Assembly (NCBI GenBank): GCA_031421855.1
Contig: JANOPN010000228.1
Location: 1 to 20,444, forward strand
Length of the DNA stretch: 20,444 nucleotides
Reading direction: 5' to 3'
Origin: JAAFHN01 sp031421855
GTDB lineage: Bacteria > Pseudomonadota > Gammaproteobacteria > Burkholderiales > Burkholderiaceae_C
In this document: piece by piece, positions 1 to 7,651 of the stretch
Layout of the letters: every line of letters begins with the position of its first letter
How positions within the stretch are numbered: position 1 is the stretch's first letter
Translations under genes and position numbers: made by a program
The notes under the pieces: model-generated
Database searches by the model: none
What the model was told of the DNA's origin: nothing
Seen by the model: only the letters and a program-made list of their open reading frames with translations

Positions 1-41
1 CCGACATCGATAGCGCTGATGCCCATGACGGCTTTTGCCAT
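1..41 (-). CDS. N-terminus of an unidentified protein (cut by window edge)
   Basis: Thirteen codons are visible, reading MAKAVMGISAIDV, before the window ends. The start is supported by an AAGG ribosome-binding site about 9 bases upstream and by a promoter-like pair further upstream (93-121). It is on the same strand as hsp20 and 227 bases downstream of it. The residues visible are too few to name a family, and I do not recognise them. Confidence 0.4.
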   Translation of the reverse strand, partial: MAKAVMGISAIDV

Positions 42-92
42 TTTTGACGAACCTTTCGGACAAACAGTGAGTGCAGCAGAGAGTCATGCCTG

Positions 93-121
93 AGCATACA
101 TCGTGCTACTAAAATAATCAA
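93..121 (-). promoter_or_regulatory. Sigma70-type promoter for the left-edge gene
   Basis: On the minus strand TTGATT (121-116) and TATGCT (98-93) are separated by exactly 17 bases, each matching its consensus hexamer at four of six positions. Transcription would begin near 86 and give a leader of about 45 bases before the ATG at 41. The geometry is good, but hexamer matches of this quality also occur by chance. Confidence 0.45.
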
Positions 122-180
122 TACCTAATGAGCAATCCCCAAAAAAGCCTCAAAGAACCCATGAAAACCTCTTCAGGGCC

Positions 181-206
181 CTCTGCGATCTCAGCGCCTC
201 TGCGTT
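181..206. repeat. Short CTCTGCG-type repeat
   Basis: Three imperfect units (CTCTGCGAT, CTCAGCGC, CTCTGCGT) follow one another. Read on the minus strand they give the AACGCAGAGGCGCTGAGA type of string that I recall as a common dispersed intergenic motif in many bacterial genomes. It lies in the 227-base gap between hsp20 and the left-edge gene. Function is unknown. Confidence 0.3.
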
Positions 207-214
207 GAACTGTG

Positions 215-237
215 CCCCCTGACCCCCTACCCCCCCC
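215..237 (-). other. Possible G-quadruplex tract behind hsp20
   Basis: The plus strand carries C runs of 5, 5 and 8 bases at 215-219, 223-227 and 230-237, separated by two or three bases. On the minus strand, which is the sense strand of hsp20 RNA, the run of 8 can be split, giving four G tracts of at least three with short loops. It begins 31 bases after the hsp20 stop codon, in its likely 3' untranslated region. Confidence 0.35.
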
Positions 238-268
238 TGACCGCATGAAGCGCTGAACTGCCCGGCCC

Positions 269-619
269 TTAGGCAATCGCCACGGCGCGAGCCGTCACCA
301 CGGGGGCGAGCTTGATGAGATTCAAGCTCAAGACACCGTTTTCCAGCTTGGCGGTGCTGGCCTCGGCATCCAGCGGGGTTGGCAGGCGATATGCCGCGCT
401 GAAGCTGCGGGGTGCGTCGTCAACCGCGTTGATGCGGACGATGCGTTGGTCGATTTCGATGCGCAATTGCTCTTTGGCCAGCCCTGGCACATCCAAACTC
501 ATGGCGTAGCCACTCTCGGTGTCTTCAAACTGCGCGCCAGTTTCGCTTGAGACACGGGGTAATCCCCATTGGACTTGGGCAAAAACGGGGCGGCGGACAA
601 ACGCAGGTGAAAAGTACAT
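269..619 (-). CDS. Small heat-shock protein, Hsp20/alpha-crystallin family
   Basis: This 116-residue protein is a compact small heat-shock chaperone, expected to hold unfolding proteins in the cytoplasm in an ATP-independent way. The alpha-crystallin domain runs from about residue 30 to 105. It shows the typical SLDVPGLAKEQLRIEID strand pattern (about 41-57), the AYRLP segment (76-80) and the AKLENGVLSLNL signature (90-101). The C-terminus ends in AVAIA, which contains an I/V-x-I-like anchor. The N-terminal arm is only about 30 residues, shorter than in many relatives. The frame stays open far upstream, but the start at 619 is chosen because GGAG lies 6 bases before it and homologous sequence begins there. 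A sigma32-like promoter lies upstream at 713-740. Confidence 0.9.
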   Translation of the reverse strand: MYFSPAFVRRPVFAQVQWGLPRVSSETGAQFEDTESGYAMSLDVPGLAKEQLRIEIDQRIVRINAVDDAPRSFSAAYRLPTPLDAEASTAKLENGVLSLNLIKLAPVVTARAVAIA

Positions 620-646
620 ATCAAACTCCAGATACAGTGCGGGCCT

Positions 647-662
647 GAGCGCGTTCGCGCTC
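647..662 (-). promoter_or_regulatory. Hairpin in the hsp20 5' leader
   Basis: GAGCGC and GCGCTC form a perfect 6-bp stem around a GAAC loop, 28 bases upstream of the hsp20 start. It does not itself cover the GGAG ribosome-binding site at 626-629, so a thermometer role is not shown. The same CGCGAACGCG core occurs in the hairpin at 19253-19275. Confidence 0.3.
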
Positions 663-712
663 TCTACAACCCGTGTGCAAATTTGGCTGATTGCCGCGTT
701 CGCATGTGGAGC

Positions 713-740
713 AGATGGCATGCAAGTGCCTGATTTCAAG
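713..740 (-). promoter_or_regulatory. Sigma32 (RpoH) heat-shock promoter of hsp20
   Basis: The minus strand carries CTTGAAA (740-734), a perfect match to the sigma32 -35 element. Thirteen bases later comes TGCCATCT (720-713), which fits the -10 consensus CCCCATNT at six of eight positions. The spacing is within the accepted range. The downstream gene is a small heat-shock protein, which makes a chance match unlikely. Transcription would start near 706, giving a leader of roughly 85 bases. Confidence 0.65.
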
Positions 741-751
741 AAAGATTTTGG

Positions 752-2041
752 ATGTTTATTTCTAAACGCAAGGCCTTGAAGGCTTTGCTTGCCGCCCCAA
801 TGATGGCCAGCTTTTCGCACGTTTCGGCCCAGCCCCCGCTTGGCAACAAACCGATCAAGCTGGCCATGATTGAGGCGCTGAGCGGTGCATTTGCCAACAC
901 GGGCGAGTCGGTTTATCGCAACTTGCTGTGGGCGGTGGAGCGAGTCAATGCGCGCGGGGGCGTCAAGGCCGCCAGCGGTCAAATGCATGTGTTGGAGCTC
1001 AATCGCTACGACAACAAGGGCCAAGTCGACGAAGCCCTGTCAGCCATGCGCGCGGCAGTCGACGACGGCGCGCAGGTGCTGTTGCATGGCAACTCGTCTG
1101 CCGTTGCTGCGGCCTTGATTGATGCGGTCAACAAACACAACGAGCGCGAGCCGACCAAGCGGGTCGTCTACCTCAACTACTCAGCGGTTGACCCCATCTT
1201 GACCAATGAGAAGTGCTCGCCTTGGCATTTCAGGTTTGATGCCCATGCCGACATGCGCATGAACGCGCTATTTGAAGTCATCAAAACCGACTCGGCAACG
1301 AAATCGGTGTATCTGATCGGTCAAGACTACAGCTTTGGCCAATCGGTTTTGACGCAGGCGCGCAAGCAATTCGCACTCAAGCGCGCCGATGTGCGCATCG
1401 TCGGCGACGAACTTCACCCCGTTGGGCGGGTGAAAGATTTTTTACCCTACGCCACCAAAATCAAAGCCAGCGGGGCAGACGCAGTCGTCACGGGCAATTG
1501 GGGCAACGACCTCACCTTGCTGGTGAAAGCCGCTCGAGAAGTCGGTTTCAACGGCAAGTTTTACACGTTTTATGGCAATGCCTTGGGGGCACCCACCGCC
1601 ATTGGCGACGCCGGTATCGGCAAGGTCTACGCCGTGGCTGACTGGTTGCCCAACTTGCCCACGCCGGAAAGCGAGGCCTTTTATCGCTCGTTTAGGGTGC
1701 GGTTTCCGCGCCCACAAGATGACTATGTTCACTTGCGCATGCAGCTCATGATCGAGACCTTGGCTAACGCCTTAAACGGCGTTGCAGTCGCCGCAAACGG
1801 TGTTGATGTCGTTGTGTTGCGCGACAACTTGAGCAAGGGCGGCGCGACGTTTGCCGGGCAAACCGCCCGCATGCGTGGTGCGGACGGACAGATTCAGCAA
1901 CCCTTGGTCGTTGGCGTGATGGACAAAGTCGGCACGCCCGGCGTCAACTTCGACGTGGAAGGCTCAGGTTACGGGTTTCGTGTGGTGCAGCGCGTCAGTG
2001 CGGCGCAGGCCGAAATGCCGCACAACTGCACATTCAAGTGA
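752..2041 (+). CDS. ABC transporter substrate-binding protein, branched-chain amino acid type
   Basis: The 429-residue product is a periplasmic ligand-binding protein of the LivJ/LivK-like type (Peripla_BP_6 fold). The N-terminus has a basic start (SKRKALK), a hydrophobic stretch and a plausible signal-peptidase site after VSA at residue 26. The mature part begins with IKLAMIEALSGAFANTGES, the usual first strand and ligand loop of this family. It continues through VYLIGQDYSFGQ (about 185-196) and the second-lobe GADAVVTGNWGNDL region. No permease or ATPase gene lies nearby, so the partner transporter and the ligand are unknown; relatives bind amino acids, amides, urea or aromatic acids. Only a weak AAGAAAG ribosome-binding site precedes the ATG. 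The gene is divergent from hsp20 and ends 2 bp from the end of plsY. Confidence 0.85.
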   Translation: MFISKRKALKALLAAPMMASFSHVSAQPPLGNKPIKLAMIEALSGAFANTGESVYRNLLWAVERVNARGGVKAASGQMHVLELNRYDNKGQVDEALSAMRAAVDDGAQVLLHGNSSAVAAALIDAVNKHNEREPTKRVVYLNYSAVDPILTNEKCSPWHFRFDAHADMRMNALFEVIKTDSATKSVYLIGQDYSFGQSVLTQARKQFALKRADVRIVGDELHPVGRVKDFLPYATKIKASGADAVVTGNWGNDLTLLVKAAREVGFNGKFYTFYGNALGAPTAIGDAGIGKVYAVADWLPNLPTPESEAFYRSFRVRFPRPQDDYVHLRMQLMIETLANALNGVAVAANGVDVVVLRDNLSKGGATFAGQTARMRGADGQIQQPLVVGVMDKVGTPGVNFDVEGSGYGFRVVQRVSAAQAEMPHNCTFK

Positions 2042-2043
2042 GC

Positions 2044-2676
2044 TCAAGGGCCTGGTTTTTCGCCAAACCTGGGCTCTTTGCCCGCAAATAAGCGGTTCAC
2101 ATTGGGCACGTGTTTAACGATCAGTAAGCAGGCGATCACGATCAAGGCAAACAAGACCGGGCGGCTCACGTACCAAAGCACCCGGTCGCCCATCAAGTAG
2201 GCCACTGCGGCAAAAAGCGCAGCCGACATCGAAGCCAACGACACGAAACGGGAGAAATACAAAATAATCGCAAAAGAGGTCAGCACGATCAACCCCAGCG
2301 CCCAGTGAATGCCAAACAGCACACCCGCCGCCGTTGCGACGCCTTTGCCGCCTTTGAACCCAAAGAACACGGGCCACAAGTGACCGACAAAGGCGGCCAC
2401 CGCCACCAAGGCGACTGTTCCGCCGCCCAAACCCAGGCGGTCGCCCCATAAATTGACGGCCGCAACCGGTATGAAGCCCTTCAGGGCGTCCAGCACCAAG
2501 GTCGCAATCGCGGCATTTTTGTTGCCCGAGCGCAGCACATTGGTTGCACCCGGGTTTTTGCTGCCGTAGCTGCGAGGGTCGGCAATGCCGACGAACTTGC
2601 TGACGATCACCGCAAATGAGAGTGATCCGATGAGGTAGGCTGAGGCTGTTGCCAACGCGATGTAGAGGTATTCCAT
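2044..2676 (-). CDS. plsY: Glycerol-3-phosphate acyltransferase PlsY
   Basis: PlsY is an inner-membrane enzyme that transfers an acyl group from acyl phosphate (made by PlsX) to glycerol-3-phosphate, giving lysophosphatidic acid, the first step of phospholipid synthesis. The 210-residue length is normal. All three family motifs are present: YGSKNPGATNVLR (37-49), GFKGGKGVAT (106-115) and HVPNVNRLFAGKEPR (189-203). Between them are several hydrophobic membrane segments, for example 4-24, 85-105, 113-140 and 173-190. No clear ribosome-binding site precedes the ATG at 2676. Its 5' end faces the nitronate monooxygenase gene almost directly, so its promoter must lie inside that gene's coding region. 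Confidence 0.95.
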   Translation of the reverse strand: MEYLYIALATASAYLIGSLSFAVIVSKFVGIADPRSYGSKNPGATNVLRSGNKNAAIATLVLDALKGFIPVAAVNLWGDRLGLGGGTVALVAVAAFVGHLWPVFFGFKGGKGVATAAGVLFGIHWALGLIVLTSFAIILYFSRFVSLASMSAALFAAVAYLMGDRVLWYVSRPVLFALIVIACLLIVKHVPNVNRLFAGKEPRFGEKPGP

Positions 2677-2679
2677 GCA

Positions 2680-3762
2680 ATGATTGTCATGGATAAAACA
2701 GACATGACCGAACAGACGACCCTACTCACACAGTCCTTGGGGCTACAACACCCGCTCATCCAAGCGCCCATGGCGGGCGTGCAAGGCAGCGCCTTGGCTA
2801 TCTCGGTTTGTCAGGCCGGTGCCTTGGGATCACTCCCGGCAGCGATGCTCACCCCGCAAGCCTTGGCGCTTGAGCTTCAAGCCCTTGCTTGCGCGACCAA
2901 CGCCGCCTTCAACGTCAACTTTTTTTGTCACACGCCGCCTGAACCCTCGACAGACACCTCGCTCGACACCGCTTGGCGAGAGGCGCTTGAGCCCTACTGC
3001 AACGAACTCGGTATTGCGCTTAGCCAAGCACCCGCACCGCCCGGTCGGATGCCGTTCTCAGGCGCGGTTTGCGACGTGATCGGGCCGTTCAAGCCCCGCG
3101 TTGTGAGCTTTCACTTCGGCTTGCCTTCGGCCGCCTTGGTCAATCGCGTCAAAGCCTGGGGTGCCCAGGTTTGGGCCAGCGCCACCACGGTCGACGAAGC
3201 CCGCTGGCTGCAGGCGCATGGTGCCGACGTCGTCATCGCCCAAGGCTTGGAAGCGGGTGGACACCGGGGACACTTTTTAAGCTACGACCTCAGCTTGCAG
3301 TGCGGCACATTTGCCCTTTTGCCCCAAATCGTGGCCGCCGTGAACGTGCCCGTCGTCGCTGCAGGGGGCATCGCCTGCGCAAACGGTGTGCGAGCCGCGC
3401 TCGCCTTGGGAGCCAGCGCCGTGCAAGTCGGCACCGCTTTTTTGTTGTGCCATGAAGCGACCACGAGCAGCCTGCACCGAGCCGAATTGACAGCGCACAC
3501 GCCAGTGCACACCGAACTCACGCGAATTTTCACCGGCCGCCCGGCGCGTGGCATTCAAAACCGAATCATGCGAGAGTTGGGCGCAATGAACCCACTTGCG
3601 CCACCATTTCCATTGGCCACCCACACGATGGGCCAGCTTCGCGCGAGCGCCGAGCAGGCAAACAACAGCGACTTCAGCCCCATGTGGAGCGGCCAAAACA
3701 CGAGTGGCTGCGCGGCAATCACGGCCCAGCAAATGGTGCGTCGCTTGTGCGCCATGGAGTAG
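2680..3762 (+). CDS. Nitronate monooxygenase (2-nitropropane dioxygenase family)
   Basis: This FMN-dependent TIM-barrel enzyme is expected to oxidise alkyl nitronates such as propionate-3-nitronate, a detoxification reaction in the cytoplasm. The 360 residues carry the class I motifs: QAPMAGV near the N-terminus (28-34), GLEAGGHRGHF (189-199) with the likely catalytic His195, VVAAGGIA (225-232) and GASAVQVGTAFLL (244-256), which form the phosphate-binding part. A C-terminal WSGQ follows. Three in-frame ATGs occur at 2680, 2689 and 2704. The first has AGAGG 11 bases upstream, the last only a GGAT. The start is therefore uncertain by eight codons. The gene is divergent from plsY with 3 bp between the outermost starts. 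Confidence 0.87.
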   Translation: MIVMDKTDMTEQTTLLTQSLGLQHPLIQAPMAGVQGSALAISVCQAGALGSLPAAMLTPQALALELQALACATNAAFNVNFFCHTPPEPSTDTSLDTAWREALEPYCNELGIALSQAPAPPGRMPFSGAVCDVIGPFKPRVVSFHFGLPSAALVNRVKAWGAQVWASATTVDEARWLQAHGADVVIAQGLEAGGHRGHFLSYDLSLQCGTFALLPQIVAAVNVPVVAAGGIACANGVRAALALGASAVQVGTAFLLCHEATTSSLHRAELTAHTPVHTELTRIFTGRPARGIQNRIMRELGAMNPLAPPFPLATHTMGQLRASAEQANNSDFSPMWSGQNTSGCAAITAQQMVRRLCAME

Positions 3763-3862
3763 AGTTCAACCTCTCGAGCCCAAACCCCGTGTGAAAATCA
3801 CAATGTCGTCAACGTCGGCTGTCGTTGGTGCCTGAAATTTTGGTTTGAATGCCCGAAATGCC

Positions 3863-3924
3863 TCGATTTCGATGGAAATTGGCATGTGGTCCCCGCATTC
3901 ATTGGGTTTACAGCTATCATTTTT
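3863..3924 (+). repeat. Dispersed repeat, copy A, in the mdlA leader
   Basis: This stretch aligns with 7575-7634 over about 60 bases, sharing TCGATTT at the left, ATTCATTGGGTTT (3897-3909) and GCTATCA (3913-3919) at the right. It lies directly upstream of the ABC exporter pair. Its presence inside the frame upstream of mdlA is a reason to reject the longer N-terminus starting at 3849. The rest of the 179-base gap (3763-3941) shows no convincing promoter. Confidence 0.6.
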
Positions 3925-3941
3925 ACAACAAAGTCAGCCCC

Positions 3942-5741
3942 ATGGCTGACTCGGACTTTGACTCTGCATCCGCCTCGGCGCAGCCCGTTTTCAACATGAC
4001 ATTCATTCAACTGCTGAGCGATTTTGCTCGGCGACATTGGCGCTCATATTTTGTTTTTGCCTTGATGTTACTGGCCATCACGTCGATCAACGTGTGGCTG
4101 CCGCGACAGGTTGGTCAAATTGTTGACGGCTTGGTCGCTGACTCGCTGTCACCAACAGCGATGGCTTTTGCCTTGGGTTTGATGGTGCTGGCCGCAGCGG
4201 CCAACTACTTTTTACGCGCTGGTTGGCGCCTGGTGCTGTTTCACGCGGTGTACCAGCTCAGTGTGGAGCTTCGCACCCGGCTATTTGCACGGCTGGCGCT
4301 GCAACCGCCCAGTTTTTTTCAAACTCAGCGCACGGGTGACTTGATGGCGGGCGCCACCAACGATGTCGACGCCATCGAGATGGCTGCGGGCGAAGGTGCT
4401 TTGGCTGGGTTCGACGGACTTTTGGGCTTGGTGATGGTGACCGCCATGATGTCGTTGGGCGTTGACTGGCGCCTGGCCTTGTGCGCTTTGCTGCCATTTC
4501 CGGCGATGGCGCTCGCGTTCAAAGCGATCTCAAAGCGCGAGCACGCGGCCTCGCGCCAGGCGCTGGATTCGTTTGCTCACCTCAACGACCACGTGCAAGA
4601 AAGCCTCAGCGGCGTGCGCACGGTGCGCGCTTTGGGCCTGTTGGAGCGCAGCGGTCAGCAATTTTCTGGCTTGGCCAAAGCCGCCGCTGATGCCAGCTTC
4701 ACCCAGCACCGCTGGGATGCGACCTACGAGCCCGCCGTCGGCATGGCGCTGAGCACGGCCACGGTGATCTCGCTCGGTGTGGGCAGCTACTTGGTTTGGC
4801 AGGGCGAGCTGACCTTGGGTCAGCTGACGAGTTTTGGACTCTATTTGGGGCAGTTGATTTGGCCTATGTTCGCCATGGGCTGGGTGATGAGCTTGATTCA
4901 ACGCGGGCGAGCCGCCTGGGAGCGGCTCGCACCCATGATTGAAGCCCCCGTGTCGGTCATCGACGAAGGCGTGCGAACCGACGTGCCAGCACCGCACATT
5001 GAGTTTGAGTCGGTTGATTTCTCCTACCCTGGCCAAACCCAGGCGGCGCTTAAGCAGGTGCACTTGAATTTGGAGCCGGGCAAAACCTTGGCCATTGTTG
5101 GCCCAACCGGTTCGGGCAAAAGCACCATCGTGAAATTGATTTTGCGCCAATGGGAGGCCAATTCAGGTGCAGTTCGCTGGGGCGGCGTGCAGACGGATCA
5201 GTTTGCGCTGGCCTCGTTGCGCAGCCAAATGGCTTGGGTGCCGCAAGAGCCGTTTTTATTCTCGGCCAGCGTCGCGCAAAACATCGCGCTGGCCAAGCCT
5301 GACGCCAGCCGCGCCGAGATTGAGCAAGCCGCGCGCCTGAGCGCTGTTTATGACGACATCATGCGACTGCCACAAGGCTTTGATACACCGGTGGGCGAGC
5401 GCGGCGTGACGCTGTCTGGTGGCCAACGCCAACGGGTCGCCATTGCGCGGGCTTTGCTGGTTGATGCACCGCTGCTCTTGCTTGACGACGCTTTGTCAGC
5501 CGTTGACACCGCGACCGAGACCGACATCTTGGCCCACTTGGCAGGCAGCCAAGTCGGGCGCACCGTCATCGTCATCAGCCACCGCCTGAGTTCGGTCGTG
5601 AAGGCCGACTCGACCGTGGTGCTGCGCAACGGGAAAATCGTGGAGCGCGGCACCCACGCTGAGTTGGTCGCACTCAACGGCTGGTATGCGCGCCAATGGC
5701 ATTACCAGCAACTCAGCGCGAGCTTGGAGGACGAGGCATGA
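3942..5741 (+). CDS. mdlA: ABC exporter half-transporter, MdlA type
   Basis: The 599-residue protein has an N-terminal membrane domain of about six helices (roughly 35-315), then a nucleotide-binding domain (about 352-590). Landmarks are Walker A GPTGSGKST (387-395), Q-loop Gln435, signature LSGGQ (491-495), Walker B LLLLDD (511-516) and switch His547. The residue after the Walker B aspartate is Asp516 rather than the catalytic Glu, as in E. coli MdlA. Its ATP site is therefore expected to be the weak one of a heterodimer with the next gene product. The substrate is unknown; E. coli MdlAB is a drug/lipid-type exporter. The frame is open back to 3849, but the start at 3942 is preferred because the extra 31 residues come from a dispersed repeat. 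The stop overlaps the mdlB start. Confidence 0.88.
   Translation: MADSDFDSASASAQPVFNMTFIQLLSDFARRHWRSYFVFALMLLAITSINVWLPRQVGQIVDGLVADSLSPTAMAFALGLMVLAAAANYFLRAGWRLVLFHAVYQLSVELRTRLFARLALQPPSFFQTQRTGDLMAGATNDVDAIEMAAGEGALAGFDGLLGLVMVTAMMSLGVDWRLALCALLPFPAMALAFKAISKREHAASRQALDSFAHLNDHVQESLSGVRTVRALGLLERSGQQFSGLAKAAADASFTQHRWDATYEPAVGMALSTATVISLGVGSYLVWQGELTLGQLTSFGLYLGQLIWPMFAMGWVMSLIQRGRAAWERLAPMIEAPVSVIDEGVRTDVPAPHIEFESVDFSYPGQTQAALKQVHLNLEPGKTLAIVGPTGSGKSTIVKLILRQWEANSGAVRWGGVQTDQFALASLRSQMAWVPQEPFLFSASVAQNIALAKPDASRAEIEQAARLSAVYDDIMRLPQGFDTPVGERGVTLSGGQRQRVAIARALLVDAPLLLLDDALSAVDTATETDILAHLAGSQVGRTVIVISHRLSSVVKADSTVVLRNGKIVERGTHAELVALNGWYARQWHYQQLSASLEDEA
5726..5741 (+). promoter_or_regulatory. 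mdlB ribosome-binding site and ATGA stop/start overlap
   Basis: GGAGG at 5726-5730 lies 7 bases before ATG at 5738. That ATG overlaps the mdlA stop TGA (5739-5741) in the sequence ATGA. This settles the mdlB start against an in-frame ATG at 5696 and points to translational coupling of the two half-transporters. Confidence 0.85.
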
Positions 5742-7558
5742 GCACGCCAACACCCGCGCCTGGCGCCACAACACCCACACCCACACCAGCACCGCGTAGC
5801 GACAAAGTCGACCGCGCCGAGGCCTACGCTTTGCTGCGCTCTGCGGCTGAGCCCGACATCCACCATTTGCGCGCGGCGGCTTGGTGGTTGTTGCTTGCTG
5901 CGCTTTTAGAAGCCTTGGGGCCGCTTGCCGGTAAAACCCTGCTGGACAACTATTTGGTGCCTCGCAACGCCGAAATCGCACAAATGATCGCCCTGCTCGC
6001 AGGAGCCTGGCTGGCCGGTGTGGCGGCGTCGTGGTTGCGCTACGCCCAATTGGTGCGGTTGGCTGGTTTGGCCATGCGCAGCGTGCAGCGCATACGCGAG
6101 GCGGTTTACGCCCATGTGCTGCGACTGCCCATGCGGTTTTTTGATACCGCCATCACCGGGCAGCTGGTGAGCCGGGTAACGAACGACACCGAAGCCGTCA
6201 AAGCGCTTTACGTGCAGGTGCTTTTCGTGATGTTGGATGCCGCCATCACGGTTGCAGGCGTATTCGTGTTGATGTTTTGGCTGAATTGGCGGCTGGCACT
6301 GGTTGCGGCCTGCATGCTCCCGGCGGTCGTCGTCGTCGTCAAGCTCTACCAGCGCTTCAGCGCCCCAGCGGTTGCACGCGCCCGCGAACTGCGCTCCAGC
6401 ATCAACGCGCAAATGGCAGAAAACATCAACGGCATGCCAGTTTTGCAGGCCAGCAACGCCTCAGCGCGGTTTGCCAAGGCGCTCGACACCACCAGCTGGG
6501 AGCACTACGCGGCGCGCCGCCAAGAGGTGCGCGCCAACGCCTGGCTGCTGCGCCCGATGCTGGACGCGCTCAACATCGTGCTGCTGGCTGTCGTGATCGC
6601 GATTTTTGGTCTCAAGGGCCACGGCGGCTGGGTGGGGCCGATCGAGATTGGCGTGCTCTACGCCTTCATCGCGTACGTCGAGCGCGTGGTTGACCCCATG
6701 ATCAACATCACCGTGCAGTTTTCGCAGTTTCAGCAGTCGGTCGTCGCGGCTTCAAGGGTCAACACCCTGATGCGCGAGGCCGAAGCCGCTCAGCCGACGA
6801 ACGCTGCGAGACTCACCAGTGGGCGAATCGACATCAGCGACCTGTGTTTCACCTACGCCACTGGGGCGCAAGTACTGCATCACATCAACTTGAATATTCC
6901 TCATGGCGGGTTTTACGGCGTGGTCGGTCACACCGGCAGCGGCAAAAGCACGTTGTTGTCGCTCTTGCTTCGTTTTTATGACGCGCCTGCTGGGGCCATC
7001 AAACTAGACGGCCAATCCATTGACACCTTGGACGAAGACGCGTTTCGCCAAGCGGTCGCCCTTGTGCCGCAAGAGCCGTTTTTGCTCGCTGCCTCGGCGT
7101 TTGAAAACATCGCCATGGGGCGCGCATTGAGCGTTGAAGCGGTTCACGCGGCCGCCGCCGCTGCGCAAGCACATGAGTTTATTTTGCAGCTCGAACACGG
7201 CTACGACACCCCGCTCGGTGAAGGTGGCGCACGGCTGTCGGTGGGTCAAAAGCAATTGATCGCCATTGCGCGCGCCATCGTCGGCAAGCCCCAAGTGCTG
7301 CTGCTGGACGAGGCCACCAGCCACATCGACAGCGACACCGAAATCCAAGTCCAGCGCGCGATTAACGCCCTCAAAGGCAGCATCACCGTCGTGGCCATCG
7401 CCCACCGCTTGAGCACGATTCGAGACGCTGACCAAATCACCGTACTCAACCACGGCCAATTGGCCGAGCTGGGACCCCACGCCGGGCTCATGGCCCGAGA
7501 CGGCGGCATTTACCGCAAACTCTACGAGTTGCAACGACTGGAGCTTGACGAGAGTTAA
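5738..7558 (+). CDS. mdlB: ABC exporter half-transporter, MdlB type
   Basis: This is the partner of the preceding half-exporter. The 606 residues begin with a Pro/Thr-rich, low-complexity tail (residues 3-18, built on PTP repeats). A six-helix membrane domain follows (about 45-320), then a nucleotide-binding domain (about 363-600). Walker A is GHTGSGKST (397-405), Q-loop Gln445, signature LSVGQ (500-504, with Val in place of the first Gly), Walker B LLLDE with catalytic Glu525, and switch His556. Combining this LSVGQ with MdlA Asp516 gives one degenerate ATP site. MdlA LSGGQ with Glu525 gives one competent site, the usual arrangement of heterodimeric exporters. An ATGA overlap and a strong ribosome-binding site couple it to mdlA. 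It converges on the LytTR regulator gene 93 bases away. Confidence 0.9.
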   Translation: MSTPTPAPGATTPTPTPAPRSDKVDRAEAYALLRSAAEPDIHHLRAAAWWLLLAALLEALGPLAGKTLLDNYLVPRNAEIAQMIALLAGAWLAGVAASWLRYAQLVRLAGLAMRSVQRIREAVYAHVLRLPMRFFDTAITGQLVSRVTNDTEAVKALYVQVLFVMLDAAITVAGVFVLMFWLNWRLALVAACMLPAVVVVVKLYQRFSAPAVARARELRSSINAQMAENINGMPVLQASNASARFAKALDTTSWEHYAARRQEVRANAWLLRPMLDALNIVLLAVVIAIFGLKGHGGWVGPIEIGVLYAFIAYVERVVDPMINITVQFSQFQQSVVAASRVNTLMREAEAAQPTNAARLTSGRIDISDLCFTYATGAQVLHHINLNIPHGGFYGVVGHTGSGKSTLLSLLLRFYDAPAGAIKLDGQSIDTLDEDAFRQAVALVPQEPFLLAASAFENIAMGRALSVEAVHAAAAAAQAHEFILQLEHGYDTPLGEGGARLSVGQKQLIAIARAIVGKPQVLLLDEATSHIDSDTEIQVQRAINALKGSITVVAIAHRLSTIRDADQITVLNHGQLAELGPHAGLMARDGGIYRKLYELQRLELDES

Positions 7559-7574
7559 AAATGAAGTTTTGGAG

Positions 7575-7634
7575 TCGATTTGATACCCAATCGGCACTTG
7601 GTCACCGGATTCATTGGGTTTGTTGCTATCAAAA
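7575..7634 (+). repeat. Dispersed repeat, copy B, between mdlB and the LytTR gene
   Basis: This copy fills most of the 93-base gap between two convergent genes. It shares a 19-base exact match, TTGGTCACCGGATTCATTG (7598-7616), with copy C and a longer imperfect match with copy A. CCCAAT (7586-7591) and ATTGGG (7613-7618) can pair around it, so it may fold at the 3' ends of both transcripts. It has no U tract typical of an intrinsic terminator. Confidence 0.65.
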
Positions 7635-7651
7635 TAATCAAATCATCTCAC

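Noticed and set aside
620..1024. Long upstream extension of hsp20 on the minus strand
   Set aside because: It is antisense to the substrate-binding protein gene and crosses the sigma32 promoter; a ribosome-binding site and family sequence begin only at 619.
2046..2085. Bidirectional terminator between the transporter and plsY genes
   Set aside because: A GGTTT/AAACC hairpin exists within the plsY end, but the stem is interrupted and there is no proper U tract on either strand.
3849..3941. Longer N-terminus of the MdlA-type protein beginning at 3849
   Set aside because: These 31 codons run through a dispersed intergenic repeat, do not look like exporter sequence, and homology begins after the ATG at 3942.
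6796..6804. Another GACGAACGC box within mdlB
   Set aside because: It is a single copy in coding sequence with no second box at 20-bp spacing; chance is sufficient.
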